Both the position numbers and the translations under genes were made by a program. This document shows, one piece after another, positions 17,748 to 27,436 of a DNA stretch of 64,000 nt. Location of the stretch: assembly GCA_016699635.1 (NCBI GenBank), contig CP064983.1, forward strand, positions 1,674,001 through 1,738,000, read 5' to 3'. The stretch is from Bacteroidota bacterium (GTDB taxonomy: Bacteria > Bacteroidota > Bacteroidia > AKYH767-A > OLB10). Numbering within the stretch: position 1 is the first letter of the stretch; every line of letters begins with the position of its first letter. The notes below the pieces were generated by a model. It was not told the DNA's origin and made no database searches. It saw nothing but the letters and a program-made list of their open reading frames with translations.

Positions 17748-17880
17748 AAGTTTCCTAAACTTTTGATGGCAGTTCCCAGTCCGACTACGGAGTAGGCGGA
17801 GATTCTGCCCGGGACTACGAAGAAAAGGCAGTTCCCTGTCCGACTACCAAGTAGGCGGAGATTCTGCCCTGAATAAAAAA
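17742..17880 (+). repeat. Partial tRNA-Arg copy plus two tRNA-derived repeats (R3, R4)
   Basis: Bases 17742-17775 are identical to tRNA bases 17262-17295 (D-arm 3' strand, whole anticodon arm, variable loop and T-stem 5' strand). The copy then carries the 25-base hairpin insert inside the T-loop and continues with CTGCC and the acceptor 3' strand. R3 is 17768-17826 (59 bases, as R1); R4 is 17827 to about 17880 and degenerates after CTGCCCTGAA. The 5' part of a tRNA is missing, so this is not a functional tRNA gene. The copy lies exactly 480 bases after the original. Confidence 0.9.
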
Positions 17881-18000
17881 ACAGTTTTAGAAATGCTATA
17901 TATTAAAGATTAAATTCATTTTGTATGGAAAACTAAAAACTGATTTCCTATTCAATAACCACAATTCAACAAACATTCACAAACTATAAAGGAGAATAAT

Positions 18001-18008
18001 TATCTTTG
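18001..18008 (+). promoter_or_regulatory. Candidate -7 element for the Fur-family regulator gene
   Basis: TATCTTTG matches TAnnTTTG and ends 26 bases before the ATG at 18035. The -33 half is weak. The stretch 17881-18000 between the tRNA repeats and here is AT-rich without a gene. Confidence 0.45.
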
Positions 18009-18034
18009 CGGAATAGTTATAAATAGATATTTTT

Positions 18035-18448
18035 ATGCATATCCATTTGTTTCGTGAACAGTTAAAACAAAAAGGACTAAAAGTTACACCACAGCGTGTA
18101 GCAATTTATGAAGCTGTTGCAGAACTGCACAACCATCCTACTGCAGAGAATATTATTGAGTACATTAAAACAAATCATCCGAATATCTCTGTAGGTACAG
18201 TATATAAAGTTCTTGACTCATTAGTAGAGAACAACCTGTTGCGAAAAGTAAAAAACGAAAAAGATATTATGCGTTATGATGCAGTTCTGGAGCATCATCA
18301 TCATTTGTATTGCGCAGAATCCGATCGTATAGAGGATTTTGAAGACCCGCAGTTAGATCATTTCATCAGTGAATATTTTAAGAAGAAGAAGATAAAAAAC
18401 TTCAAAGTGCAAGACATTAAATTACAGATTACAGGAACTTTCAAATAA
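18035..18448 (+). CDS. perR: Fur-family transcriptional regulator, PerR-like
   Basis: Metal-dependent repressor of 137 residues. The winged helix is LKVTPQRVAIYEAVAEL with recognition region HPTAENIIEYIKTNHPNISVGTVYKVLDSL (given here as family match). The regulatory metal region is the histidine cluster LEHHHHLYCAESDRIEDFEDP. The C-x-x-C structural zinc pairs of Bacillus PerR are not both present: only one cysteine appears after the histidine cluster. Position 20 bases before katG supports a peroxide-sensing PerR role in which oxidation of the metal site releases repression of katG. Assignment to PerR rather than Fur or Zur rests mainly on this context. Confidence 0.85.
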   Translation: MHIHLFREQLKQKGLKVTPQRVAIYEAVAELHNHPTAENIIEYIKTNHPNISVGTVYKVLDSLVENNLLRKVKNEKDIMRYDAVLEHHHHLYCAESDRIEDFEDPQLDHFISEYFKKKKIKNFKVQDIKLQITGTFK

Positions 18449-18468
18449 AAAAATAAAACACACATATT

Positions 18469-20653
18469 ATGGACAACACAAAAAGCGGCAAATGCCCGTT
18501 TCATCATGGAGCCAACACCGAAGCAAGTACAGGTGTCATGAACTGGTGGCCCAAAGCATTGAACTTAGATATCCTGCATCAGCATGATACAAAGACTAAT
18601 CCTAATGGAGAAAAATTTAATTACGCAGAAGAATTTAAAAAATTAGATTTAGAAGCTTTAAAATCTGACCTGAAAAAATTGATGACTGAAAGTCAGGAAT
18701 GGTGGCCTGCAGATCATGGAAGCTATTCGGGTATGTTTGCGCGTACTGCCTGGCACTTAGCAGGCACTTACAGAAAAGCTGATGGTCGTGGTGGTGCAAA
18801 CACCGGCAATCAGCGTTTTGCTCCTCTCAATTCATGGCCTGACAATGTGAATACAGATAAGGGAAGAAGATTGCTATGGCCTATCAAGAAAAAATATGGT
18901 AACAAAATTTCCTGGGGCGATCTTATTGTTTTAGCAGATAATATGGCTTATGAAGTTGCAGGACTAAAAACATTTGGTTTTGGTGGAGGTAGAGAAGATA
19001 TATGGCATCCTGAAAAAGATATTTACTGGGGATCAGAAAAACAATGGCTTGCACCAACTGGTAGTGAAGGCACACGTTATTCCGGTGAAAGAGACTTAGA
19101 AAATCCTTTGGCAGCTGTAATGATGGGATTGATTTATGTTAACCCTGAAGGTGTTGATGGAAAACCGGATCCATTAAAAACAGCGCAAGACATTCGCGTT
19201 ACTTTCTCACGAATGGCAATGAGTGATGAAGAGACTGTTGCACTTACTGCCGGTGGACATACTGTAGGCAAAGCACATGGTAACGGAAAAGTAGAAGTGT
19301 TAGGTGGTGTTCCTGAAGCTGCAGAAATACAACATCAGGGATTGGGTTGGTTTAATCCTGATGGCTCTGGCAATAAAGATAAAACTATGGCAAGTGGTAT
19401 TGAAGGAGCATGGACTACAGACCCAACAAAGTGGGATAATGGATTTTTTGATTTGTTATTGAACTACGATTGGGCATTGACAAAAAGCCCTGCCGGTGCA
19501 TGGCAGTATGAGCCAACAAATATGCCTGAAGAAAAGAAACCTGTTGATGCATTTGATCCAAAAGTTCGCAGAAATCCTATGATGACTGATGCTGATATGG
19601 CATTAAAGATGGATCCTGAATTCAGAAAGATATCAGAGAGATTTTATAATGACTTCAATTATTTTTCTGGAAACATTTGCCCGTGCTTGGTTTAAACTTA
19701 CGCATAGAGATATGGGACCAAAGTCGCGTTACCTTGGTGCCGATGTGCCTAAAGAAGATTTGATTTGGCAAGATCCTATTCCTGCAGTTAGTTACACATT
19801 GTCAGATGCTGAAGCAGATGAAATAAAAACTAAAATTTTAAACTCAGGTTTAAGCAGAACAGAATTGATTAATACTGCATGGGATTCTGCAAGAACATAT
19901 CGTGGATCAGATTTCAGAGGCGGTGCCAATGGTGCAAGAATTCGTCTTGAGCCAATGAAAAATTGGGAAGGCAATGAGCCGAAACGCTTACAAAAAGTGT
20001 TGGATAAACTCACAGAAATTCAAAAAGGATTAAGCAAGAAAGTAAGTATTGCAGATTTAATTGTGTTGGGTGGTAGTGCTGCTGTTGAGCAGGCTGCAAA
20101 AGATGCAGGCATGTCAGTAAAAGTTCCTTTTGCTGCCGGCAGAGGTGATGCAACATTGGAGCAGACTGATGTAGATTCTTTTTCTGATTTGGAACCTTTA
20201 CATGATGGATACAGAAATTATCAGCAAAAAAACTATGCTGTTTCTTCAGAGGAATTGTTGTTAGACAGAACACAGTTAATGGGGCTCACTGCACCTGAAA
20301 TGGTTGTGCTTGTTGGAGGAATGAGAGTTCTGGGAACCAACTTCGGTGGAAGCAAACATGGTGTGTTTACAGAGAGAGAAGGTGTTTTAACTAATGACTT
20401 CTTTGTAAACCTTACTGATATGAAATATGAGTGGAAGCCTGTTTCTGAAAATCTGTTCAATATTGTTGATAGAAAAACAGGAGCTACAAAATACACAGCT
20501 ACACGAGTAGATTTGGTTTTCGGTTCCAATTCAATTTTAAGGTCATACTCAGAAGTGTATGCACAGGATGATAACAAAGAAAAATTTGTGAAAGATTTTG
20601 TGAAAGCCTGGGTAAAGGTGATGAATGCTGACAGATATGATTTGAAAAAATAA
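18469..20653 (+). CDS. katG: Catalase-peroxidase KatG (one frameshift)
   Basis: Bifunctional haem catalase-peroxidase that removes hydrogen peroxide. The N-terminal half carries the distal triad in FARTAWHLAGTYR, the Tyr of the Met-Tyr-Trp adduct in MGLIYVNPEG, the Met in FSRMAM, and the proximal haem histidine in TAGGHTVGKAHG. The C-terminal pseudo-peroxidase half follows (WFKLTHRDMGPKSRY ... AWVKVMNADRYDL). The frame breaks at a five-T run, 19662-19666; with one T fewer it reads NYFLETFARAWFKLTHRD, as expected for the family. Corrected length is about 728 residues. It sits 20 bases after the PerR-like gene and ends at a strong terminator. Confidence 0.95.
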
Positions 20654-20670
20654 TATTGTTTAGTACTCCA

Positions 20671-20710
20671 AAAATGCGAGCAGCCTCTGAAAAGAGGCTG
20701 CTCGCATTTT
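20671..20710. terminator. Strong bidirectional intrinsic terminator between katG and the lamin-tail gene
   Basis: A perfect 18-base-pair stem (arms 20671-20688 and 20693-20710) closes on a GAAA tetraloop. The stem begins with AAAA and ends with TTTT, so it works as a U-tract hairpin on both strands. The flanking genes converge on it. Confidence 0.92.
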
Positions 20711-20734
20711 ATATCATCTGCTTAACTGTAACCA

Positions 20735-23330
20735 CTAAAGTTTTGAAGCAACCACAAAAGCTTTTTTATACTTTTTAGTTTTTCCTTCGGGATTAAATGC
20801 TTCGGCATAAACAATATAAATTCCTACAGAGGCTTTATCATTTTTATCGGTTATGCCATCCCACATAAAACTATCTTCCGGTGCTAATAGTTTTGATTTT
20901 ACCAAGTTGCGAACCAATTGTCCTGCTTCATTATAAATTTTTGCATTCAGCATATAACCCGGTTCATTCATGTTGATGTTAAATGTTACTACATCATTAT
21001 ATCCATCGTTATCTGGCGAAAAAATTTCTGGGGTTATTGTAAAATTATTTTCCTGTAATTGTTCGTTTAAACTTTGTGAGTTTTTATAGCCCGGTGTTGC
21101 ATAGCCAACAGCTTCTGCTGCCGAATGCCAGTTAGTAGAATCCTGTGTGCCTTTATTAAACCATATTCTTTCTAATGAAACACCATTCTGATCGTCAATG
21201 AGTGGAAAATGCCAACGCTTATTATAGTTAAGCTGATCAATTCTGTTCAATGCAAAATCGGTAATGACACAAACACCCATGTCATCATTAAAACCCGGCA
21301 GTGATGCTTTTAGTAAATTATTTGTTGCAGCATTGGGATAAAAACTTTGCAGTGATGCAACATCAGAAGTAAGTGCTATGTATTCCTTCGGAAATAAAAG
21401 ATACCCTCCATCACTAACACTATAATTTGTTGTTATCAGATTGTTGTTATCAGTTGTTGCAACTTTAAGATTTTTAAGGTCAATTATTTTTGATGAGTTG
21501 TTGTAAAGCTCCACAAAGTCATTTCCTCCTGTTTTTGGGTTAAACAATATTTCGTTTATCAGCACATCACCTGCAACAGCAGTTTCTGCAATACCAATTT
21601 TTAAACTAAGTTCTCCTGTTATTTTATTTCCCGGACAGTCAGCAATTGATGAGTTTAAATTAACATGATAAACTATTCCGGTTTGCAATGCATTATTTAG
21701 CGTTAAAAAGGCATGATTGTCTGAAAGTAATACTGATGCAGGCTGACCTATTCCATTGTCAATAATATAACTTGATGTTTGTGATGCAATAGCATTGTCA
21801 GGATTCTCGCTAAATGTTATTCTTATCAATGTTGTGGTAAGGGGATAAGCATCAACTGCCTGTGGTGGGGTGGTATCGCTGTAAGTACCTTTAACACTGT
21901 TTACTTTTCCCGGTGTTCCGCCTTGCGCATCATTTGATGCATGCCAGTTAAATCTTGAATTACAAGTAAAATCAGCATCAATTCTTTCAATGGTGAAGCC
22001 TCCTGTTTTTTTGCTGTCATCGTTGTAGTTATCATCACTGAAAATTACTCTGTCTATCAATGTGCCATTGTTATCAGTCAGTTTAAGGTCATCACCAACA
22101 TCATTATTTAACGAAGGAAATGAACTTGTCCCTGTTGTATTACCATAGGGAATAAATGATGTTGTGTCAGAATTTTTACAGACAATGATATATGCACTTG
22201 GTTGAAGTGTTACTGCGCCAATACTTGCCACGGAGGTTGACCCGTCAGATAATGTCCAGCCATTGAGTGAGAGAATTTTGTTACTTCTGTTGTACAGCTC
22301 AACAAACTCTGCATTAGGCAGTGGTGCCGACACAATAGGTTCAAAATATATTTCATTAATGACAACATCAAAAGGCTGTGCTGTTACAGGAGCATTCCAT
22401 GTAAAGCCTATAGTGCTTCCTGCAGCAATTACATTGCTATTAAGATCAGATACATTACTTACAGAGCGTGTATGCAGTGCCACTTGTAAATGGAGTGCTA
22501 AATGTAAGATGTACTAATGAAAAATCACTTATATCGCGTACTGCAGTTGCCGGAGTGCCCAAACCCTGAATTGCATAATTCGTTGTAGTCTGTGATGTAG
22601 TCAGGTCAACAAGCTCAGAAAATTTTACATCTAAAGCAGTATTCGATAACGGAATAGCGGAAGTTAGTGTTGGTGGTGTGATGTCTGCAATAAATGGAAT
22701 AGAGAAATCGTCAAAGAAGAAGCCTGTGGCATTGGATGAAGTGTAAGTACAACTCACACCAAAATAACTTCCTGAATTAATTGTTGCATCAGTACCTGAA
22801 GATTGTAAAGTAAAATTTGTTCCTGCAGCAGCATCTGCATATATACTCCATATACCTGCATTATCTCTTGTAATTTTTACACTGATAGTTGATGCCGCTG
22901 CAATAAATCCATTGGTGCCTCGTGCTACTGATACAGAGGTTGTACCTGTTTGTTTAAAAATTTCGATGGCATCGTTGCTGCCTGTTTCTCCAAACTGTAC
23001 ATAATAGCCGTTGAGTGCACCTTTTAAGTTTTGTTGATCGCTCACCAAATAAATTCTTGCATAATTACTTGACGATGGCGCAAAGTTGAGCTTTATATAA
23101 AATTGCCAAGATGTATTATCGAGTGTAGGCAGGCTTGTTGTTAATGCCAGATAGGAAGTTGCTGCACCGGTGCTGTTGAGTTGCAGTTGCTGTGATGCAT
23201 TGACTATAAACTGACTGTTGTCGCCACTCCATGCAGGATTAGCAGTAAAATCACCATCAGAAAAGTTATCTGTTATTTGTGCAACACCAAAAAATGGAAT
23301 CATTGCGAAAAAAAGTAGTAATCGCTTCAT
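20735..23330 (-). CDS. Large secreted lamin-tail-domain protein with gliding-type C-terminus (one frameshift)
   Basis: Predicted surface protein of about 864 residues. The start at 23330 gives a signal peptide (MKRLLLFFAMIPFFGVAQ). An N-terminal beta-sandwich (about residues 20-215) is followed by an Ig-like segment (PPTLTSAIPLSNTALDVKFSE). Two lamin-tail domains follow, seen as VVINEIYFEP...AEFVELYNRS and VLINEILFNP...NDFVELYNNS, with a second Ig-like unit between them. The C-terminal 110 residues (FSPDNDGYNDVVTFN ... KASVGIYIVYAEAF) resemble the gliding-motility or FlgD-like end domains of type IX cargo. The frame breaks near 22462 and is best explained by two lost bases. Function unknown; adhesion or DNA binding is possible. 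Confidence 0.85.
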
Positions 23331-23447
23331 GTTAAAATAAAATATAAGGCAGTGAAGATAAGCAAACCTCATTATTTAAAATAAATAAATTGAAACAGCA
23401 TTAAGTAATGTGTTTTTTATTCATTTTTGAGGAAGGAATAAAATATT

Positions 23448-24440
23448 ATGAAAGTAGCTGTAGTTGGTGCCACAGGCTTGGTTGGAAAAACCATGATGCG
23501 CATTCTGGAAGAAAGAAAGTTTCCGGTATCGGAATTTATACCTGTTGCAACGGCAAATTCTGCCGGTAAAAAAGTAATGTTTTCGGGAAAGGAATATACA
23601 GTGATAACTTGTGAAGAAGCAGTTGCTCTGAAACCTGATATTGCCTTATTCTCTGCCGGAGGATCAACATCTTTAGAGTGGGCTCCAAGATTTGCTCAGG
23701 TTGGAACTACTGTAATTGACAACTCATCGGCATGGCGGATGAATGAAAAATGCCCTTTAGTAGTTCCTGAAATAAATGCTGATGTATTAACTAAAGAAGA
23801 TAAAATTATTGCCAACCCAAATTGTTCTACTATTCAGATGGTGATGGTACTTAATCCGCTACATAAAAAATATAAACTTAAAAGGATAGTTGTTTCTACT
23901 TATCAGTCAGTTTCCGGAACAGGAAAAAAAGCAGTTGATCAGTTGATGAATGAACGCAAAGGAATTTCCGGTGCTATGGCCTATCCATATAATATTGACA
24001 TGAACGTGTTGCCACATGTTGATTCCTTTTTAGAAAATGGATATACGAAGGAAGAAATGAAAATGGTTAATGAAACAAGAAAAATAATGCGCTCTGACAA
24101 AATAAAAGTAACAGCAACAACTGTGCGCGTACCGGTTGTTGGAGGCCATAGCGAAGCGGTGAATGCAGAGTTTGAAAATCAGTTTGAATTGAGTGATGTA
24201 AGACAACTTTTATCACATACTGCAGGTGTGACGGTTATTGACGACCCTGCACAACTTCAGTATCCGATGCCCACTTATGCAGAAGGAAAAGATGATGTTT
24301 TTGTAGGAAGAATCAGGCGTGATGAATCACAACCACAAACATTAAACCTTTGGGTGGTATCTGACAATCTCAGAAAAGGCGCTGCTACCAATGCTGTTCA
24401 AATTGCAGAGTATTTGCTAAAGCAGTTTTGGCAACATTAA
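23448..24440 (+). CDS. asd: Aspartate-semialdehyde dehydrogenase
   Basis: Reduces aspartyl phosphate to aspartate semialdehyde in the threonine, methionine, lysine and diaminopimelate pathways. The NADP-binding loop is VGATGLVGKTMM. The catalytic cysteine lies in ANPNCSTIQMV, and the family segments STYQSVSGTGKKAVDQL and PVVGGHSEAVNAEF follow, the latter with the active-site histidine. Its 330 residues are normal for the family. It stands alone, divergent from the lamin-tail gene, with about 265 AT-rich bases after it in which I see no gene. Confidence 0.96.
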   Translation: MKVAVVGATGLVGKTMMRILEERKFPVSEFIPVATANSAGKKVMFSGKEYTVITCEEAVALKPDIALFSAGGSTSLEWAPRFAQVGTTVIDNSSAWRMNEKCPLVVPEINADVLTKEDKIIANPNCSTIQMVMVLNPLHKKYKLKRIVVSTYQSVSGTGKKAVDQLMNERKGISGAMAYPYNIDMNVLPHVDSFLENGYTKEEMKMVNETRKIMRSDKIKVTATTVRVPVVGGHSEAVNAEFENQFELSDVRQLLSHTAGVTVIDDPAQLQYPMPTYAEGKDDVFVGRIRRDESQPQTLNLWVVSDNLRKGAATNAVQIAEYLLKQFWQH

Positions 24441-24706
24441 AGCTTGTAAGTGATAAAAATTCAAATTGTTTACAATAAATACTTTACCTATTTGACAGAT
24501 TGAAATAGAAAAAACTTGATATTGACAGTTGTTGACTTAAATTACAATTTGATTTGAACAGTCTTGAATTTATGTTAAATTAACGATCCCATAAAGTTAG
24601 ATAGTTATAAGATAAATTAAGTAATGAGATAACGGACTATTGCTAAGGGATATAGTGATTTTTTAAAACTCAATTATTAAACAGAAAAAATAGTATATTT
24701 GAATTC

Positions 24707-24946
24707 ATGAATTGGCAGGAATACATAATGTCTGATGAGGAAGTACTTTTAGGGAAACCAACCATAAAAGGTACAAGAATTTCAGTTGAACATATTGTTG
24801 GGCTATTAGCTCAGGGTTGGACAGAAAAAGAAATTTTGGAAAATTTTCCTCGATTGACAAAAGAATCTTTGCAGGCAGTTTTTTTATATATTCAAGACTG
24901 TTTTAGTGACGGATTATTATTTACTCCTAAAAGAAAAACGGCTTGA
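24707..24946 (+). CDS. DUF433 antitoxin-like protein
   Basis: A 79-residue protein of the DUF433 family: LGKPTIKGTRISVEHIVGLLAQGWTEKEIL is the family core, a small winged-helix DNA-binding fold. DUF433 genes are commonly the antitoxin and autorepressor half of a pair with a DUF5615 PIN-like toxin, and exactly such a gene starts ten bases downstream. The module stands alone after a 265-base gap behind asd. Confidence 0.88.
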   Translation: MNWQEYIMSDEEVLLGKPTIKGTRISVEHIVGLLAQGWTEKEILENFPRLTKESLQAVFLYIQDCFSDGLLFTPKRKTA

Positions 24947-24955
24947 ATTTAATTT

Positions 24956-25309
24956 ATGAAACTTCTAGCTAATGAAAATTTTCCATTAAAAAGTATTGTT
25001 TACCTTCAAAACGGAGGATTTGATATTACTTCCATTGGGGCTGAACACTCAAGCATTAAAGATTTTGAGGTGATGACAATCGCCATTAATGAGGAGAGGA
25101 CTATATTGACTTTTGATAGAGATTACGGAGAATTGATTTTTAAACACAATTACAAACCACCTAAAGGTGTTATATATTTAAGGTTAGAAAAATATAGTGC
25201 CGATGAACCCGGGCGTCTGATTGAAGAATTGGTAAGCAGTAATCAATATATTTTTGATGGTGCATTAACAGTATTGGATGAACGGGGAATTAGGCAGCGC
25301 AAATATTAG
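24956..25309 (+). CDS. DUF5615 PIN-like toxin-type protein
   Basis: A 117-residue protein of the DUF5615 PIN-like family. The N-terminal acidic residue of the PIN site lies in KLLANENFP, and the central acidic motif in ILTFDRDYGELIF. Other conserved positions are the GGFDITSIG strand and the GVIYLRL strand. PIN-type toxins cut RNA, but no activity has been shown for this group. The pairing with the DUF433 gene upstream is the usual toxin-antitoxin arrangement. The gene ends before a terminator-like hairpin. Confidence 0.88.
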   Translation: MKLLANENFPLKSIVYLQNGGFDITSIGAEHSSIKDFEVMTIAINEERTILTFDRDYGELIFKHNYKPPKGVIYLRLEKYSADEPGRLIEELVSSNQYIFDGALTVLDERGIRQRKY

Positions 25310-25391
25310 TAGTTTGTTAAATTGTAATATTTTAAAGTAATTTATTCTGCATTGTATCTTGTAAATTACAAATTGGATTCATCAAAGCATA

Positions 25392-25425
25392 AAAAAAAAG
25401 CCACCCCAAAAAGGATGGCTTTTCT
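25392..25425. terminator. Terminator-like hairpin between the toxin-antitoxin pair and the peptidase gene
   Basis: An A run, then GCCACCC and GGATGGC around an A-rich loop, then TTTTCTTTC. The stem has one C-A mismatch. It lies between two convergent genes and could serve both strands. Confidence 0.7.
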
Positions 25426-25443
25426 TTCTTAAAAAATTATTTT

Positions 25444-26121
25444 TTAGTTGCGTCTTCCGAAGTAAATCAAGACATAATACATCAGCGTTGCTAAGGCACC
25501 TAATGCAGCAACAACATAGGTCATGGCAGCCCACCACAAAGCATCTTTTGCTTTTGCATGTTCGCTGCTTGTTACCATGCGGCTGTCGCTAAGCCATACC
25601 AATGCTCTGCGGCTTGCATCAAACTCAACAGGAAGTGTAATAAAACTAAACAACACTGTCATGGCAAACAACACAATACCTGCAAGTAGTAGCGATGGAA
25701 AAACATTGATGAGTAAAACACCGCCAAGCAATACCCACTGTACCCATTTTGAGGCAAAACTTACTACCGGCACTAAAGCCGAACGAACCTGAAGCATGGT
25801 ATAAGCTTTTGCATGTTGCACAGCATGACCACATTCGTGTGCTGCAACGGCAGCAGCAGCAGCATTACGTCCATAATATACAGGCTGACTCAGATTAACG
25901 GTTTTGTTAAGTGGATTGTAGTGGTCTGTCAACTGACCTTCAACAGAAATAACTTTTACATCATTAATACCGTTGTCATGAAGCATTTTTTCTGCAATCT
26001 CCTGACCACTAAGACCTGTTCCTAAAGTTTCATGCGAGTATTGTTCAAACTTTCGTTTTAGCTGGGCGCTTACTAACCACCCGACAAGCATAAATACTAT
26101 TACTATAAGATATATTCCCAT
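25444..26121 (-). CDS. Membrane zinc metallopeptidase (YugP family)
   Basis: Integral membrane peptidase of 225 residues in the Zn_peptidase_2/YugP family. The active site is AAHECGHAVQHA (HExxH). An N-terminal helix (residues 2-19) precedes the catalytic domain and three further helices lie at about 125-165 and 195-220. The segment ALVPVVSFASKWVQW is typical. A conserved acidic region LPVEFDASRRAL follows. Substrates are unknown; such proteins are thought to act on membrane proteins. The start at 26121 is the only sensible one. Confidence 0.88.
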   Translation of the reverse strand: MGIYLIVIVFMLVGWLVSAQLKRKFEQYSHETLGTGLSGQEIAEKMLHDNGINDVKVISVEGQLTDHYNPLNKTVNLSQPVYYGRNAAAAAVAAHECGHAVQHAKAYTMLQVRSALVPVVSFASKWVQWVLLGGVLLINVFPSLLLAGIVLFAMTVLFSFITLPVEFDASRRALVWLSDSRMVTSSEHAKAKDALWWAAMTYVVAALGALATLMYYVLIYFGRRN

Positions 26122-26188
26122 TTATTGATTTTTTTAAATTTTTAAACTGCTTTTCACTAATTTTTTTTAACCACAATCAAACAGTGTG

Positions 26189-26196
26189 CAAATATA
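26189..26196 (-). promoter_or_regulatory. Candidate -7 element for the zinc peptidase gene
   Basis: On the minus strand TATATTTG matches TAnnTTTG and lies 67 bases before the start at 26121, within an AT-rich leader. No clear -33 partner. Confidence 0.3.
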
Positions 26197-26244
26197 CACA
26201 ACCTACATTTTTGTCAGTGTTTTTTATGATTATTATTGAATGAA

Positions 26245-27336
26245 TTACTCCCAGCGAAACGTTTTGGCAGCTACAATGTAAATAATAACACCCCAAAGCA
26301 GCAATACCATTAACTGTGAAATGACATCTATTAATCCTGCACCTTCAAATGCCACTTCGCGTAAAGCATCATTAAGGTAGGTTAACGGCAGTGCCTTGCA
26401 AAACGGTTGCAGCCATTTTGGAAAAACATCAATCGGAAAAAATGTTCCCGACAACAAAAACTGCGGCATAGTAATGATGTTGGCAATGGGTGGAATTGTG
26501 CTTTCACTTTTTGCAATTCCGGAAACCACAAAGCCAAAACCCATAAAAACGATAAGTCCAAAGGCGCAGATAAGCATCATTGTAAGAAAAGTGCTTATGC
26601 CATTAATGAGTGTAAACCCAAATGCAAACCTGCCCACACCTATTATGAAGCAAGCACCAAGCAATGAAAATACCATTCGGCTTAATGTTTCACCCAGAAC
26701 AATGTAAATACGTTTTACTGGCGTGGCAAAAAACCGTTTTATGACCAAGGTTTGTCTGAGGCTGAAAAAAACAAATGCAGTTCCGAAAACTCCTGTTGAC
26801 AATAAGGCAAAACCTAACTGACCGGGAAGTATAAAATCTATTTTCTTGTATTCGCGTCCTGCAATTTCTTCATTTTTTAACTGTGCCAATGGATGTGCTA
26901 CATGTGCATCGTACAAATTTATTTTGCTTATAAGATTATCTAAAATGTTTTTAGAAAGTGCTCCACCTTCAGGTGCAGCTGTGGAGGTAATAAGTCTGGT
27001 AGTATAATCTATTTTGCCTTCAGTAATATTTTTTGTGATAACCAAAATCCCATCAATCTTTCCTTGCTGAAGTTTTTTACTTGCAATAGCAGAATCGCCT
27101 TCAATCCAATTGATAACGTCAATGTTTTTTGTGGCTTCATAAATCGGATTATGATGGTCGCTTGAAGGGGTTAGAAATAATTTGACTTTAAGTCCTGTAC
27201 CCGATAAAAATCCAAAAACCAAAATAAAGGTAAGCGGAAAAACCAGAGTAAAAACTACTGCACTGGGGCTGCGTGTTATTGACCTGAAACTGGCTTTAGC
27301 AATAGCCAGCATGGCCTTTGTTTGAGAGTAACTCAT
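26245..27336 (-). CDS. ABC-2 type transporter permease
   Basis: Inner-membrane permease of an ABC-2 exporter, about 363 residues from the start at 27336 (MSYSQTKAMLAIAKASFRS); an upstream in-frame ATG adds a segment without similarity. One N-terminal helix (VVFTLVFPLTFILVFGFLSG) is followed by a large extracytoplasmic domain, then five helices from about residue 180 (FILPGQLGFALLSTGVFGTAF ...). The segment near the end, FFPIDVFPKWLQPFCKALPLTYLNDALREVAFEG, is the family signature. No ATPase gene is adjacent; it must be encoded elsewhere. Substrate unknown (drug, lipid or polysaccharide export are known in the family). Confidence 0.87.
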   Translation of the reverse strand: MSYSQTKAMLAIAKASFRSITRSPSAVVFTLVFPLTFILVFGFLSGTGLKVKLFLTPSSDHHNPIYEATKNIDVINWIEGDSAIASKKLQQGKIDGILVITKNITEGKIDYTTRLITSTAAPEGGALSKNILDNLISKINLYDAHVAHPLAQLKNEEIAGREYKKIDFILPGQLGFALLSTGVFGTAFVFFSLRQTLVIKRFFATPVKRIYIVLGETLSRMVFSLLGACFIIGVGRFAFGFTLINGISTFLTMMLICAFGLIVFMGFGFVVSGIAKSESTIPPIANIITMPQFLLSGTFFPIDVFPKWLQPFCKALPLTYLNDALREVAFEGAGLIDVISQLMVLLLWGVIIYIVAAKTFRWE

Positions 27337-27436
27337 GTTGTTTATGTCAGAAATGTTGCAAATGTAGTTAAGTTGTTTTTTATGAATTAAAATAAAAAAT
27401 GTACGTTTGCCGTAATAACATAGGTTCGTCAATTCA

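Noticed and set aside
17241..17880. CRISPR-like array at the tRNA-derived repeats
   Set aside because: The repeats are tRNA fragments in two tandem pairs, separated by a nuclease gene, with no unique spacers of uniform length. They do not form a CRISPR array and no cas genes are present.
17742..17880. A second tRNA-Arg gene
   Set aside because: The copy has no acceptor 5' strand or D-arm 5' strand and carries a 25-base insert in the T-loop, so it cannot fold as a complete tRNA.
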